From assembly GCF_026914185.1 (NCBI RefSeq), contig NC_070561.1, positions 3,596,001 to 3,660,000 on the forward strand: DNA of 64,000 nucleotides. Reading direction: 5' to 3'. Positions 32,615-43,571 of the stretch are shown piece by piece (positions within the stretch are counted from its first letter, which is position 1; each line of letters opens with the position of its first letter). The notes beneath the pieces are model-generated. The model ran no database searches. It was given only the letters and a program-made list of their open reading frames with translations, and was not told the DNA's origin. A program made the position numbers and the translations under genes. This DNA is from Puccinia triticina (taxonomy: Eukaryota > Basidiomycota > Pucciniomycetes > Pucciniales > Pucciniaceae).

Positions 32615-32815
32615 ATGGTATTCAAGATTTTCCAAAATCATCATTTAATGCAAGCAATTTTGTAAGTTTTGTGATGTTCCAAATCCTTTTTATTTTGTTA
32701 TATTCATTCTTCTGAAGTCATTTTACACACTTGTTCTCAAATCCTCATGACTTCAAGTTTGTGGGTTGGTCTTCTAGAATGAGCTTTTGGTGGTACCAAT
32801 GTTTCTGTCCAGTGA
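32615..32815. repeat. Uninterrupted copy of dispersed repeat (empty-site reference)
   Basis: Reverse complement of 9558-9727 plus 11329-11361. It contains neither the 8418-9557 foldback nor the 9728-11328 LTR, so it records the sequence before both insertions. Confidence 0.8.
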
Positions 32816-33234
32816 CTGTACATACAGATCTTGCCTTAGCTGGCCAGAGGGGTATGCCAAGGTGTAGTTTTCTCCTTGATGAAACCGCTGTAAGTTTCTT
32901 GGCGGATGGCCTGATTGAAAGAGAGTGGTGCCAAGGATTTTTGCAACGGTGACATTGAGGCTTGTGTCACTGTCAGGTGGTGTTCAGTTGAGTTGGCAAC
33001 CGTATGCATAGCCTTGCCAACAAGGGCAGACGCAAAACTTAAAGCTGGGGCGTTGAGGACATTGAGTATGTTCCTATCTGAATGGATACAGGAATGTCAT
33101 CAGGATGGGGATGTGGGGTGTATGGTTACATTTTGGGCATACTGTAAATTTATCCACCCGTTGCGGAGTGTCAGCTGTGGGCCGTGGCAAGGCTGGTGGG
33201 GGTGGGATGCATATAAGAAGCGGGTCACTGGGAA
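32816..33234. other. Intergenic, no gene recognised
   Basis: Two overlapping plus-strand open frames of 70-113 codons lack recognisable domains. CTGGGAA at 33228-33234 is the left target duplication of the next element. Confidence 0.3.
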
Positions 33235-33701
33235 CAACACTGGGTCGCTACGCTAACCATAGCGGTTAGCGTAGCGTAGCGCAGCGCAAATGCGCTATTT
33301 TTTAGCGTAGTGTTAGCGCAATTGCACGCATATGCGCTAACGCTACGCGCACGCGGTGCGCAGCTATTTTAGCTGATAGCGTAGCGTTAGCGCAGATGCG
33401 CGCAATTGCGCTAACGCTAAACATGCAGGGCGCAAAAGAGCGCGCGCTGCGCTGCGCTACAGCGCCTTTAGCGGGAAAAAAGGGCTTTTTTTCCGCTAAA
33501 AGCGCGGTAGCGCAGCGCAGCGTAGCGTAGCGACTGTAGCGGCGCGCTAACGCTAACAAAGAATTGGCGCGCTGTTAGCGCCGCTGAAAATTAGCGTAGC
33601 GTAGCGGCGCTAACAGCGCGCTAACGCTATGCAAAATAGCCGGGCGCTTTTTGCCGCTACGCTAACGCGTAGCGCTGAAATAGCGTAGCGACCCAGTGTT
33701 G
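33235..33701. mobile_element. 7-bp-TSD element with TAGCG motif array (copy A)
   Basis: Perfect 21-bp inverted termini starting CAACACTGGGTCGCTACG, flanked by CTGGGAA on both sides (33228-33234, 33702-33708). The 467-bp body consists largely of TAGCG, CGCTAA and GCGC motifs in both orientations and should fold extensively. No protein is encoded. It shares its motif and terminal layout with 29909-30603 but is not a simple deletion copy. Confidence 0.85.
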
Positions 33702-35089
33702 CTGGGAAGGATGTTTCCTCAGGCAAATTTCCGGGCTGGCTTCCAGCAGGGATTTGTCTCACCCCTGTCCGCTTTGCAGTTGCGCAGTTTGGCAGGGCGC
33801 TGATCAATATACAACATTGCAAATTCATCCACGTTGGCAGTGCTTGGGGGCCTTGGTCGTGGCTACCTCCACTCCAGCGGTTGGTACGGGGAGAGGTGGG
33901 TTCTGAGTGCGGAGTGCATCCTCCAACTTGGCCTTGGCCTGGCGGTGTTTTTTCTCCTCTTTGTTGGCCTTCTTGGTAATGTCGGCCAGTTATTGTTGGA
34001 GTTTGGCAGCTTTGGAGGCGTCCAATTTATTGCTGATACCAAGGGTTGGGTGTGATGTCGGAGCGGAATATTCAAGGTTGGAGTCGGGTTTCTGAGAGCG
34101 GAGTACGGGATATTCAAGGTTTTGGAGTTGGGATATTCAAGGTTTTGGAGGTGGTTCGATCTGGTTCTTGTTGGTCTGTTGGGTTCTTAGTCTTTGTCTC
34201 TGTGAAGTAGATCCTGCAATATTTTATGGGTCTTGGAAAAACGACTCCCAACTTTTGGGAAAACGACTCCCATACGTCCGCGCCGGCGCGACTATGTTTC
34301 AACCAGCGCTTGACGTCGAACTAGACCCCTTTTTTGGGTACGGCTTTTTTGGGAGTTGTCGACCCAAAATAATTTTATTTTGGGAGTCATCCCCACTAAT
34401 TTTTATTAATATTTTTGCTTATTCATGAACAACCATAACTTCTTTCTCCCATCTACCACATGCTTAAAAATTTGAGAGCACAGAGAAACATCCAAGTTCA
34501 TTAAAACCACAGTTTCACAGAAACTGACTTCATGGGTTCATGCTGCATTTCATTGAAATTGCAGGCCAAAAAATAAAAAGTTTGGTATTTGTGTTTTTTA
34601 AGTTTAAAAAGTTCAAGTTTGTTTTTTTTGTTTGAGTTTAGAGTTGTTTTTTTAAGTGTAAATCTTTGGTTTTGTTTGAGTTTATTTTATTTTTTTGTGT
34701 GTTTTGATTGTGGTCATATTTTTTGTTTTGTGTGAGTTTGAAGTTTAAATTTTTGTTCAGGATTAGAATTTTTGTTTTTTCAAATCAAGAAGGGGCCTAC
34801 TCAAGTGAAATAGGGGGCCTTCAGGGAGGGGGTGGGACGAAACCAGATCCCCTGGGGGGACAAACAGCTTCACCCCAGCCCTTTTAGTATCTCCCAGCTC
34901 GCATATGACACCAGGTGAAAAAAACCCTGGTTGCTGAAATCCTTTGCAACCACCTGAACACCACAACGTGTTGCGAGGGCCCTCCACCTGGGCAGACAGA
35001 ACGCTGGCCTGTACACACTCGTCCGAGTGTTTACAGGTCAGCTTGAGAGGTTTTTTTCCTCAGGGTGAATCAGATCTCCTCCCGCTGCC
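33702..35089. other. Intergenic with a minus-strand coding remnant and T/G-rich tract
   Basis: On the minus strand about 34050-33830 encodes a lysine- and alanine-rich coiled-coil-like piece (KKANKEEKKHRQAKAKLEDA) interrupted by one TAA that could derive from CAA. From 34560 to 34800 the DNA is GTTT-rich. ACGACTCCCAACTTTTGGG near 34240 and its partial inverse near 34350-34390 suggest another small element. Confidence 0.3.
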
Positions 35090-35420
35090 CGGTCTGTGCC
35101 GGTCATCGAGGGGACGCACTCCTCTCGATGACTGGCCATTGAGGGAACTCACATCTCTCGATGGCCGGTTGACCGGTCTGACCGGCCATCGAGGGGATTC
35201 GGATATCCTCCCGATGACCGGTCTGCACCGGTCATTGAGGGGACTCACTCCTCCCAATGACCGGTCTGCACCGGTCATCGAGGGATCTCACTCCTCTCGA
35301 TGACCGGTCTGACTGGCCATCGAGGGAACCGGTCTGACCGGCCATCGAGGGGATTCGGATATCCTCCCAATGACTGGTCTGTGCCGGTCATCGAGGGGAC
35401 TCACTCCTCTCAATGACCGG
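35090..35420. repeat. Palindromic CCGGTCATCGAG array, copy 3 left part
   Basis: Same half-units as copies 1 and 2, with GAGGGGACTCACTCCTC-type spacers. It is interrupted at CCGG 35417-35420 by a solo LTR and resumes at 36346. Confidence 0.8.
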
Positions 35421-35510
35421 TGTAAGACTCAAAAGTGTTCCTGAGAACCTTTTGCTGAATGGAGAAGGGGATGATGGAGGTGCAAACTCTGCCCTTCTAT
35501 ACTATCAGAT

Positions 35511-35542
<32 letters not shown>

Positions 35543-36345
35543 TTAATGAAGTGATAGGGTTGGTTGGTTCAAGATGAGCTTGTTGATGACACTGAATAAA
35601 TTGTTGTTATTGTTAATGTAAGGGTTGTTATGTAGGTTGTTTAAGTATATATATAAGGCTGAACTGTAAATGTTGGGGTGACTGTGATTGGTGAGTAATG
35701 AACTGAGGACCTGACAACTGGGGAGGAGGGAGCTCCTTATATAGACAAAAGTGGAGCCCCAGAGGGCTTGTGGGTTAGGGTTTTGACTAATCTAGACAAC
35801 AGTGTGAGGGATTTTAGCTGGTGGGAGTAGATACAAATGATGTCATAATGTGTCAGGGGTACATAAATGATGTCATAAGAATGCAGTAGGGCCACATGAA
35901 GGCTGCGTAAAGTGACAGTAGACTGCATGAGTTGACAGGTGGATGCAGGGGGTGCATAAATGAAGTCTGAGGCTGCAGAGTCAGTGTGTGACGACATCAT
36001 AATATGGAAATAGAAGAGTACTTGATAATATGTAATGACTGCAGTCTGATGGGGAGATGTATGTTTGTATCCTGTGATTTGTATAAGCATAATGCTGTGA
36101 TCCTTGAATTGAGGCTGGTGACAGGCTGGTGACTGGGTATGTTGAACGTGTGATGGGTGTCCAGTGTCCAAAGAAGTGTAGGTTCCAATCCAGCGGGGTT
36201 CAGGTGATGCTTTCAGTGGTGACTAGGGGTAAAATTGGCCGTAGAATCCATTTCTGAGGTCTGTTTGATGGTATCTTGAGGCGTATTGTGAGTAACTATA
36301 TGTATGCAAAAAAACTTTTGATTTTTCACTTTTCCGTCTACCACA
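35421..36345 (-). mobile_element. Solo LTR with CCGG target duplication, inserted in the array
   Basis: 925 bp with TGTAAGACTC at the left and TACCACA at the right, flanked by CCGG (35417-35420, 36346-36349). On the minus strand it starts TGTGGT, like element 1, and has a TATA box TATATAAGGAGC at about 35733-35743, resembling the TATATAAGGAGG of element 2. Size and TSD match the Ty3 LTRs of this window. No internal region remains. Confidence 0.75.
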
Positions 36346-36800
36346 CCGGTCTGACTGGCCATCGAGGGAACTCACACCCCTTGATGGCCGGTTGACCGGT
36401 CTGACCGGCCATCGAGGGGATTTGGATATCCTGCCGAAGACCGGTCTGCACCGGTCATTGATGGGACTGAGATCTCCACCCAATGACCGGTCTGCGCCGG
36501 TCATCGAGGGGAGTCACACCTTTTGATGACCGGTCTGTACCGGTCATCGAGGGGACTCAGATCAGCTTAGATATCCTCTCCGTGAACGGTCTGTGCCGGT
36601 CATCGAGGGGAGTTGCAGCTCTCAATGACCAGTCAGACCGGCCATTGAGGGGACTCATTCTCCTCTCAATGACTGGCCTTTACCGGTCACCGAGTGGACT
36701 CATATCTCCTCGCCATCTGGTCATCGAGGGGAGTTAAACCTCTCCTCAATTTACCGGTACAGACCACCAGTCATCGAGACCTCCTCTCATCTGTGCCAGT
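36346..36800. repeat. Palindromic CCGGTCATCGAG array, copy 3 right part
   Basis: Continuation of 35090-35420 after the solo LTR; units are more degenerate toward the right. No terminal inverted repeats were found around the combined array. Confidence 0.75.
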
Positions 36801-39070
36801 CATCGAGAGGGGCTCAACTTCTCTACAAATGTGGTACAACACCCATCCATCTCAGATTGCAAAGTTGCTAATTTCTCTGTAAATTCCTCCAATATCTGAC
36901 CAACAAATCTAAACATCAGATCAACAAACATCTCAACACAATCTTCATCTTTCAAGATTTTTGACAAGGTTGGACACTCACTTGATTTCAATCATGGTGA
37001 ACTTACACTCTAGCAGTCTTATTGGTCTGCGCAAACAGTGATTCATTCTAGAGATGGACCAGGATTTGAACTGATGCCAACAGATTTTTACCATTTGCAA
37101 TCAAGTGATATCCATGCACAACCTCAAATGCCCAATCTTGAGCCTTGAATGCTAGCTGTCTCTGTAATTGTTTACATTTTTCCCAAATTTCATCAAACTT
37201 AACCCTCAGGATATTTCCAACCTCTCAGACAAGCAAAGTTGTCAGAAAATTAAATTGAATTGCAAGGCTTGGTTTGCACATAGAAATGGAGGAAAAGCCA
37301 AAAAACGTGGAGTGCACATAGTAAAATTTTGGAGTACATTCAAGCTGGAACTAATTTTAATTCAGGGAATATTAATTTGACATCAATTAAAATGTACTGC
37401 GGCCTAAAGACCAACCTGAGAGAACTATGGGATCTCAATCTTAGAAGTATATTCTACCCCCTTGATGATTTAATAGAACTTTCAAAACATCAATCTGGTC
37501 AGATCAATGTCTATGATTAACTAATATCTTCCTGAAGTATGGTGTTGTAAGCCAGTTTGGGCACGTGCCAAAATTCAGCCAAAAAGCGGCCAAGCGTGTG
37601 TGGCCAATCCCATAGCCTGCTTGGCCAATCCCAAAGCCTGCTTAGCCAATCCCAAAGCCCGCCTGACACACTCCCAACCCCTGCTTGGCACATGGAAAAG
37701 CTTGCTGGGTTTGGGACAAAGCCCTGCTGGGCCAATTTCAAGTGAGGGTGCCACACCACCAAAAGCTGTGCCTGCCATCAAGGAGAAACATTTCCCCTCC
37801 TCAAGGGTATGTTGTTGCTGCCTTTCAAGGCAGAGGCAAGGGCCAGAGTCTGATCACTGGCATGTGCAGTGTGCATTCCAAGTCACATATTCCATTGGCC
37901 CAGAGATTGATCCTGACCAAGCAGGACTTGGCTGTGTGCAAAGTGCTGCCTCTCATCAATCCTGCCTGATCAAGCCCCCTGGGCACATACCAAACCCCCA
38001 CTGTTGCTTGGCCAAGGAGTTGGGCATGTGCCCAGACACGCTTGCAAGACCATATGTATGTATATCCTCAGGAAGAGGCTTTCCATCAGCAGACTTAGGC
38101 TAGGATGAAATCATAAACCTTCAAGCCAAAAAAAAGATGTATCACCCAAAAACTTAAAGGAGTGTGTTAATTCTCAAACAGTACATAAAAAAGCAGCACT
38201 CAAAAGCTTTGTGAATTTATGATTTTATGCTTACAAATTTATGATTTCAAATTTGAACACCATTATTGAATAGTAAATCCAGAGATCACTTCATGAGGAT
38301 CACAATTATTCCATACAGCTTAGATGCTGAGACCTGGGAGTGCAGCGGCGAAGCCGCCTTAGCCTCTAGTACATAAAAAGACAATACTGAAAGTTTTAGC
38401 AGTATTTTCCCATCAGAAAATGAGATATAAGGGATGTGCGCCAAAATTAGTAGGAAAATAACTGCTGACTGTGTAACTTTTGCGTTACACACGCAAAATG
38501 TCCACAAATTTCAGGGATATCTTAAGACTGCATAAACTCTGTGATATAAAATTTTTGGCATTATTGTTCCATCAGAACATGACACATAAGGGGCGTGCCA
38601 AATGCTTAGTAGGAAATGACTGCTAACTGTGTAACTTTTGTGTTACACACCCAAACAGTCTAAAATTTTCAGGGATATTTCAAGACTGTAACTCCTCTGC
38701 GCTATAAGGTTTGTGGCATTAGTGTGCCATCAGAACATGAGATATGAGGGGTGCAGCTCCACAATAGACATGCTCCCTACCAGCACACAATTTGTACCTC
38801 ATGTTTGATGAGATAAACTCTCAGAGCTGCCAGAAATAATAAGGAGAAAAAAATAAAAACAGTGTTTATTCAAAAAATACTAGAGAGGAATAATCACAAT
38901 ATTTATTCAAAAAAGACTAGAACAGCCACCAATACATGAAAACTACAAACGGAAATACTAGTAAAATTTACCACTCTTATCAGGAAAGAGGAGCTTTCTT
39001 CCACCTGTTTGAGCAAAACAATCAGATTATCTTGCCTCCTAACCTCGTGCCTCTGGGTTGGCATTTAGCT
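36801..39070. other. Intergenic repeat-rich DNA without a recognised gene
   Basis: CCAATCCCAAAGCCTGCTT repeats three times at about 37603-37670. GTGCAGCGGCGAAGCCGCC near 38340 is a dispersed repeat end. From about 38395 to 38765 an ~160-bp unit containing GTGTAACTTTTGYGTTACAC and CCATCAGAACATGA recurs two to three times with divergence. Confidence 0.45.
38395..38765. repeat. Diverged tandem repeat, ~160 bp
   Basis: CATCAGAA(A/C)ATGA(G/C)A followed by TAGTAGGAAA, ACTGTGTAACTTTTG and TTTCAGGGATAT recurs near 38410, 38570 and 38725 (third copy partial). Confidence 0.7.
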
Positions 39071-40234
39071 TCAAGCTCTTTTGTAGGGAAGGGGCAGGGA
39101 AGATATATCTAGGGCCGCAAAGTGATCAATTTGCCGGATGAAAGCCAAGAAGATTGGGGGGTTTTTGTTAGGAGGGCAGAAGGAGGGAAGGAAAGTTTGA
39201 GACAACTCTTCAGTGAAATAAAAAACTGGCCATTGGAAAGTGTTGGCCAGTGCTTTGCTGGAAGAGGGCATCGCCATCCAATGAGCCATACCGCAACCTT
39301 TGGTACCGGAAACGTTTATTCTGGCCAGAGTTGACTTGATGTTGTGGAAATGTCCCAACTTCACGTACCACTCGCCTCGTTTGCTGATTTTGTTGGCTAG
39401 AGCTTCTTGGACTGCACCCCAAGCGCCCTGACCATTCCCCAAGCACCATGCCACCGTGCAAAATCCACAATGGCCATCTGACTCAACATCAAGGATCCGC
39501 TTGACCAAGGTTCTGATGATGACTGGGAGTTGATTGAGCCAATTCAGTCGGTCGACTGGTTCTTTGGATGGTGGTGGGGGGACTGGAGCTGTTGGTGGTG
39601 GAGGGACTGGAGCTGTTGGCGGTGGAGGGACTCGCGTGGCTCGCGGAGGAGGTACCCGGTTCGATTTTGGCGGAGGGGCGGGGGAAGACAAGGTTGATTG
39701 AGCAGGAGGGGAAGGTGGAGCTGGCTTCTTAGCAGTGGCGCGGGTCGGACGTTGTGGCGGAGGCGCGGGGGCAGACGAGGTTGATTGCAAAGGAGGGGAA
39801 GGGGAAGGTGGAGCTCGCATCTTCCCAGCGGCGCGGGACGGATGTTGCAGCGGAGGGGCGGCGGCAGACAAGGCTGATTTCACAGGAGGGGAAAGGGAAG
39901 GTGGATCTGGCTTCTTAGGTGCGACGCGGACCGGTTTGAAGCGCTTTGTTGGAACTTGGGCTTTTGGCGGTGGAGGAGGAGGAAGCGCAGGTGAGGAGGG
40001 TGATGATGATGGAGACAGCGACAGAGAAGGAGTTGGAGAATGAGACAGAGCGACGTTCTTGGCGTTCTTTGACTTTCGGGCCGGGAGTTTCCTCTTCTTG
40101 GGCGCTGGTTCCTTCTTGTTCTCGTCTTGCTTCTTCTTCTTCTCCTCTTCTTTCTTCCTTTTTTGGTGCTCCTTCTCTTCTTTCTTCATTTTTTTCATTT
40201 CTTCCTTCTCCCACCAGGGGAGATATGTTTCCAC
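39071..40234 (-). CDS. OTU-like cysteine protease with Lys- and Pro-rich N-terminus
   Basis: 387 codons with no stop; the listed start is GTG and the frame is open about 45 bases further upstream, so the true start or an upstream exon is uncertain. Residues 1-65 are lysine/glutamate-rich, 66-220 are proline/serine-rich with repeated PPPPTAPVPPPP-like stretches, and 222-387 form an OTU-like domain. The motif ESDGHCGFCTVAWCLG corresponds to D-G-x-C of OTU proteases (catalytic Asp and Cys), and IDHFAAL near the C-terminus would supply the His. OTU proteases usually cleave ubiquitin chains. In fungal genomes many OTU frames are repeat-associated or carried by Mutator-like elements, and a host role is not implied here. 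Confidence 0.7.
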   Translation of the reverse strand: METYLPWWEKEEMKKMKKEEKEHQKRKKEEEKKKKQDENKKEPAPKKRKLPARKSKNAKNVALSHSPTPSLSLSPSSSPSSPALPPPPPPKAQVPTKRFKPVRVAPKKPDPPSLSPPVKSALSAAAPPLQHPSRAAGKMRAPPSPSPPLQSTSSAPAPPPQRPTRATAKKPAPPSPPAQSTLSSPAPPPKSNRVPPPRATRVPPPPTAPVPPPPTAPVPPPPSKEPVDRLNWLNQLPVIIRTLVKRILDVESDGHCGFCTVAWCLGNGQGAWGAVQEALANKISKRGEWYVKLGHFHNIKSTLARINVSGTKGCGMAHWMAMPSSSKALANTFQWPVFYFTEELSQTFLPSFCPPNKNPPIFLAFIRQIDHFAALDISSLPLPYKRA

Positions 40235-41257
40235 TCCCCAGGGAGTGCCACCGCTGAATTTTATGTGAGTTTTGGTCGGATGTCAGCCGGATGGGAATAG
40301 TAACTTATCCCTAATCTGATCAAGAACTCTGTCAGAAGTGAGTCACAAGAAAGTTGAAATTAATCCAGAAGTGATTCACAATTGATGCATAAGTACGGCA
40401 ACAAAATGAGGCTGAATTGAGTCTCAAGACAGCTAGAAGAAATGTGGGAGGTAACACAATGTTGTGTAGAACTCTTTGATTTGCTTTTCTTAATTGTAGT
40501 ACAACTGATGTGCAATGAGATAGTACAAGCCATTCAAACAGTAATTCCTGTTGAATATGTGTTGCGCATCAGTGTAACTGAATCATTACTCCAGAAAGAT
40601 TTCGTGTTGTGGAATGAATGCCCTTGCAAAGAAGCATGCTTTGCCCCACCTCAAGCCCCATTCCACTGTGCAGGACAGGCAGGGTGAATGTGAAATCTGG
40701 CAAGGAAGTGTGATATTTTAAAAAAGATACTACTCAAAATGTAAAAAGAGCTATAAGGCTAACTGGATGGCTAGATAACGGTTACTTAACTGCAAGGTTC
40801 ATTCATGTGACGTACCAATGCTTCAGGGGAAAAACTTATATTTTGCAGTCGTAAGTGAGGTCACTCCCACATATCCCACATATTGGATATTCAATTGTCA
40901 CGTTAAACATAGAAAAACAATCTTCATGAATATCCTTGCCTGTGAGTTTACATAAAGATTCAATATCCAAAGGGGCAAAGGGGAGATGATTTCATGTTCA
41001 TGATATGTTCAAGTTGACCCTGCATGCTCTTGTAATCAAGTAGCGATTTGGACCACCCTAACCCAACCTGCAGAGCTCAAGAGCCCAAATACAAGTGCCA
41101 AACAAAGTCAAAACAGATTTTTTGATATTGTCATGCTCAGTGATACCCCCAGTGGCCCATCTCTGGAACGTTTCAAAAGGAACACACTATCTCCCCTGTC
41201 TTTCTCAGTTCGCATTTGTGTAACAGAATAAATCAAATTACCCATCCCTTTCCACAA
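40235..41257. other. Intergenic, no gene recognised
   Basis: A few short open frames without domains. Pyrimidine-rich TATCTCCCCTGTCTTTCTC lies about 60 bp before the SNF2 gene frame and could be its promoter or intron end. Confidence 0.35.
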
Positions 41258-43535
41258 ATGTCTTCAACATTCTGTCTTGGCCAATTTATCATCACCTTGC
41301 CTTCCACTAGGACTGTAACACTTACTTCTGATGTCCCTCAGGTAGCTTTTCTTCAACAAGGCCAACAGCTAGTTCACATATACTGCGCGCCACATAATTG
41401 CTTTGGAGATCTCAGCCGAAAGCAGAGTGAATATCTAGGTCCATTATTAGGGCCAGTTTCCAGCTGTTCAACTCCACCCACCCAACCAGAAATCCCTCCC
41501 AATGATGTAGCTCTGGTGAAGTTGCGTGCCTTTCTCGTGACCAAGAATTGTATACAGCCTCAGCTGAGGGGATGTGTCTTCAGCCGCTTGGAAAACATAT
41601 CTCAAGTCCAATTGGCCTTTGAAGCTGCCGAAGTGGAACTAAGCCCAATCTGGAACTACAGCCCAGATGTTTTCTTCGCAATTCCCCACCTCACTGAAAC
41701 CACTAGGGACTCAAACTCCAGACCAGCACCTTGGCTCTCGACATCGCTTCAAAAGTGCAAGACAAGTATGAAACCCCATCAGATTTCCGCCCTAAACTTC
41801 CTCCTCAAGAATGAGGAATCAGAGAACAACAAGCCAGAAGCCTTGTGGTACCATCATGACAATGCCTGGCTTCGCGATTACTGCGAGAAAGATTCAAATT
41901 CTAGCGCGAAGGAACCAAATCACAACAGGTCCCAGGGATCGATACTAGCTGACGATATGGGATTAGGAAAGACGTTAACAACCCTTGCTTTTATCCTGGC
42001 GACAAGTGATAACGCAAGAAATTTCCGACAAGCTGATCCCAACAAACGATCTGCAGCTACACTAGTCATCTGCCCTCTGGCAACCCTTTCAAATTGGAAA
42101 AACGAAATTGATCTCCATTTCAGAGATCACGCAATCCCTTATGAGGTTTTCCATGGAGACAATCGGAAGAGCCTTACTAGTGAAGACCTGCAGTCGAGAA
42201 TGCTGATTTTGACAACTTACGAAATGATTGGAACGAGTGGTAACAAGAAACACCCCAACCAGCACAACATTGGAGCTCTAGATCTGTTCTGGTTCAGGAT
42301 TGTATTGGATGAAGCCCAGTAAGTGAAATGATTCATGTGGACAATTGGCATACATGGTTCTGATTTATTTTTACGATGATAGCTTGATAAGGAATGCAGC
42401 AACGCACCGAACCCAGAGCATTCAAAATCTTCAGTGCCAGTTTGTTCTTTGCTTGACAGGGACACCTGTCCAAAACCGATTGACCGACTTGCAAAGCTTG
42501 ATTACGCTGTTGAAAATACATCCATGGGACGAAGAGTGGGTATGGAGGAGCTGTCTGGTCCCTCGAATGAACGTTGGTGCTTGAGAGGCAATCAAGACCT
42601 TAAGCCAACTCATGGAAGCTGTTTGCTTGAGAAGAACAAAGGATGTTTTGTTGAATCTCCCCGAGAAAGTGGAGAAATTCATACTTGTCAAAATCAGCTC
42701 CGAATGGGAGGAGATTTCAAAGGATCTGCACCAGACGTTCATCCAATATTTTGGGAGGCTAAGAACAGCGGGGGAGCGATGGGATTCATCGGAGTTTTTC
42801 AGACAGTTGACAATGCTTCGTCAATTTTGCAACCATCCATTATTTCCAAGATCAGAGATACTTCATCAACCAAAATGGCGATGGCAGGATTCAGGAAAGA
42901 TTGTCCACCTAGTCGACAACCTGAAGGTCATGTAAGTTATGTTGTTTTGCTTTGGAGCATGGAAAGGGGATAGATGTTGATTCTGATTCAACCTTATAGT
43001 ATTGAGCGGGCACTTCAGGAGAACGGTATTGGATTAACCTGGCTTACTGGGGACCAGACAATCAAAAAACGTGATGAAAACCTGAATCAATTTCGAACCA
43101 ACAGACAGTGTAATGTTCTCTTGGCCTCAATCCAAGCTGCCGGGGTAGGCATTGATTTGCGTTGCGCTCAGAATGTGTACATGATGGTAAGCCATAGTTG
43201 TTTTTTACAGGCATAGAAGAGAGCTAATAATACTACATCATTCAGGAACCGGGGTGGAACCCTGCAGCAGAAGTCCAAGCTGTCGACCGACTTTACCGCT
43301 TGGGACAGGGTCATCCAGTTCATGTATATTGATACTATCTAAAAGGGAGCCTGGAAATGAATATATATCAGGTTCAAAAGAGGAAAGGAGAGCTTGCACT
43401 GTATGTGATTTCTTGCTAATTTCCTTTTTGTACTTACTGATTTGAGAATGTCTCGTAAATAGGCTAAGTGTACCATCGGGGGGAAATGAGCAGTATGAAT
43501 GTGCTCAGCTACTCATGAGCAATATGACAGCTTGA
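41258..43535 (+). pseudogene. SNF2-family helicase (Rad5/Rad16/HLTF-like) gene with two in-frame stops
   Basis: Five exons join in frame: 41258 (frame open from 41216)-42318, 42383-42931, 43000-43186, 43246-43400 and 43463-43535. Motif I is ILADDMGLGKTL. Motif II is restored only by splicing (DEA then HL, giving DEAH). LTGTPVQNRLTDLQSLI, SIQAAGVGIDL and [11 protein letters not shown] are motifs III, V and VI. SNF2 enzymes move along duplex DNA in repair or chromatin remodelling. TGA interrupts the frame at 42582-42584 and 43330-43332; both fit loss of a CGA arginine codon. The usual FSQ-type motif IV is missing at the exon 2/3 junction, so an exon may be lost. Similar SNF2 frames are very numerous in some fungal genomes; this copy looks dead. 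Confidence 0.75.
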
Positions 43536-43571
43536 AAGTCGCTGAATGTAACTCACGGTGGACAGTAAGCC

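Noticed and set aside
33302..33559. Open frames across the TAGCG element
   Set aside because: They arise from the repeated motif in all frames and both strands and encode low-complexity Ala/Arg/Leu peptides.
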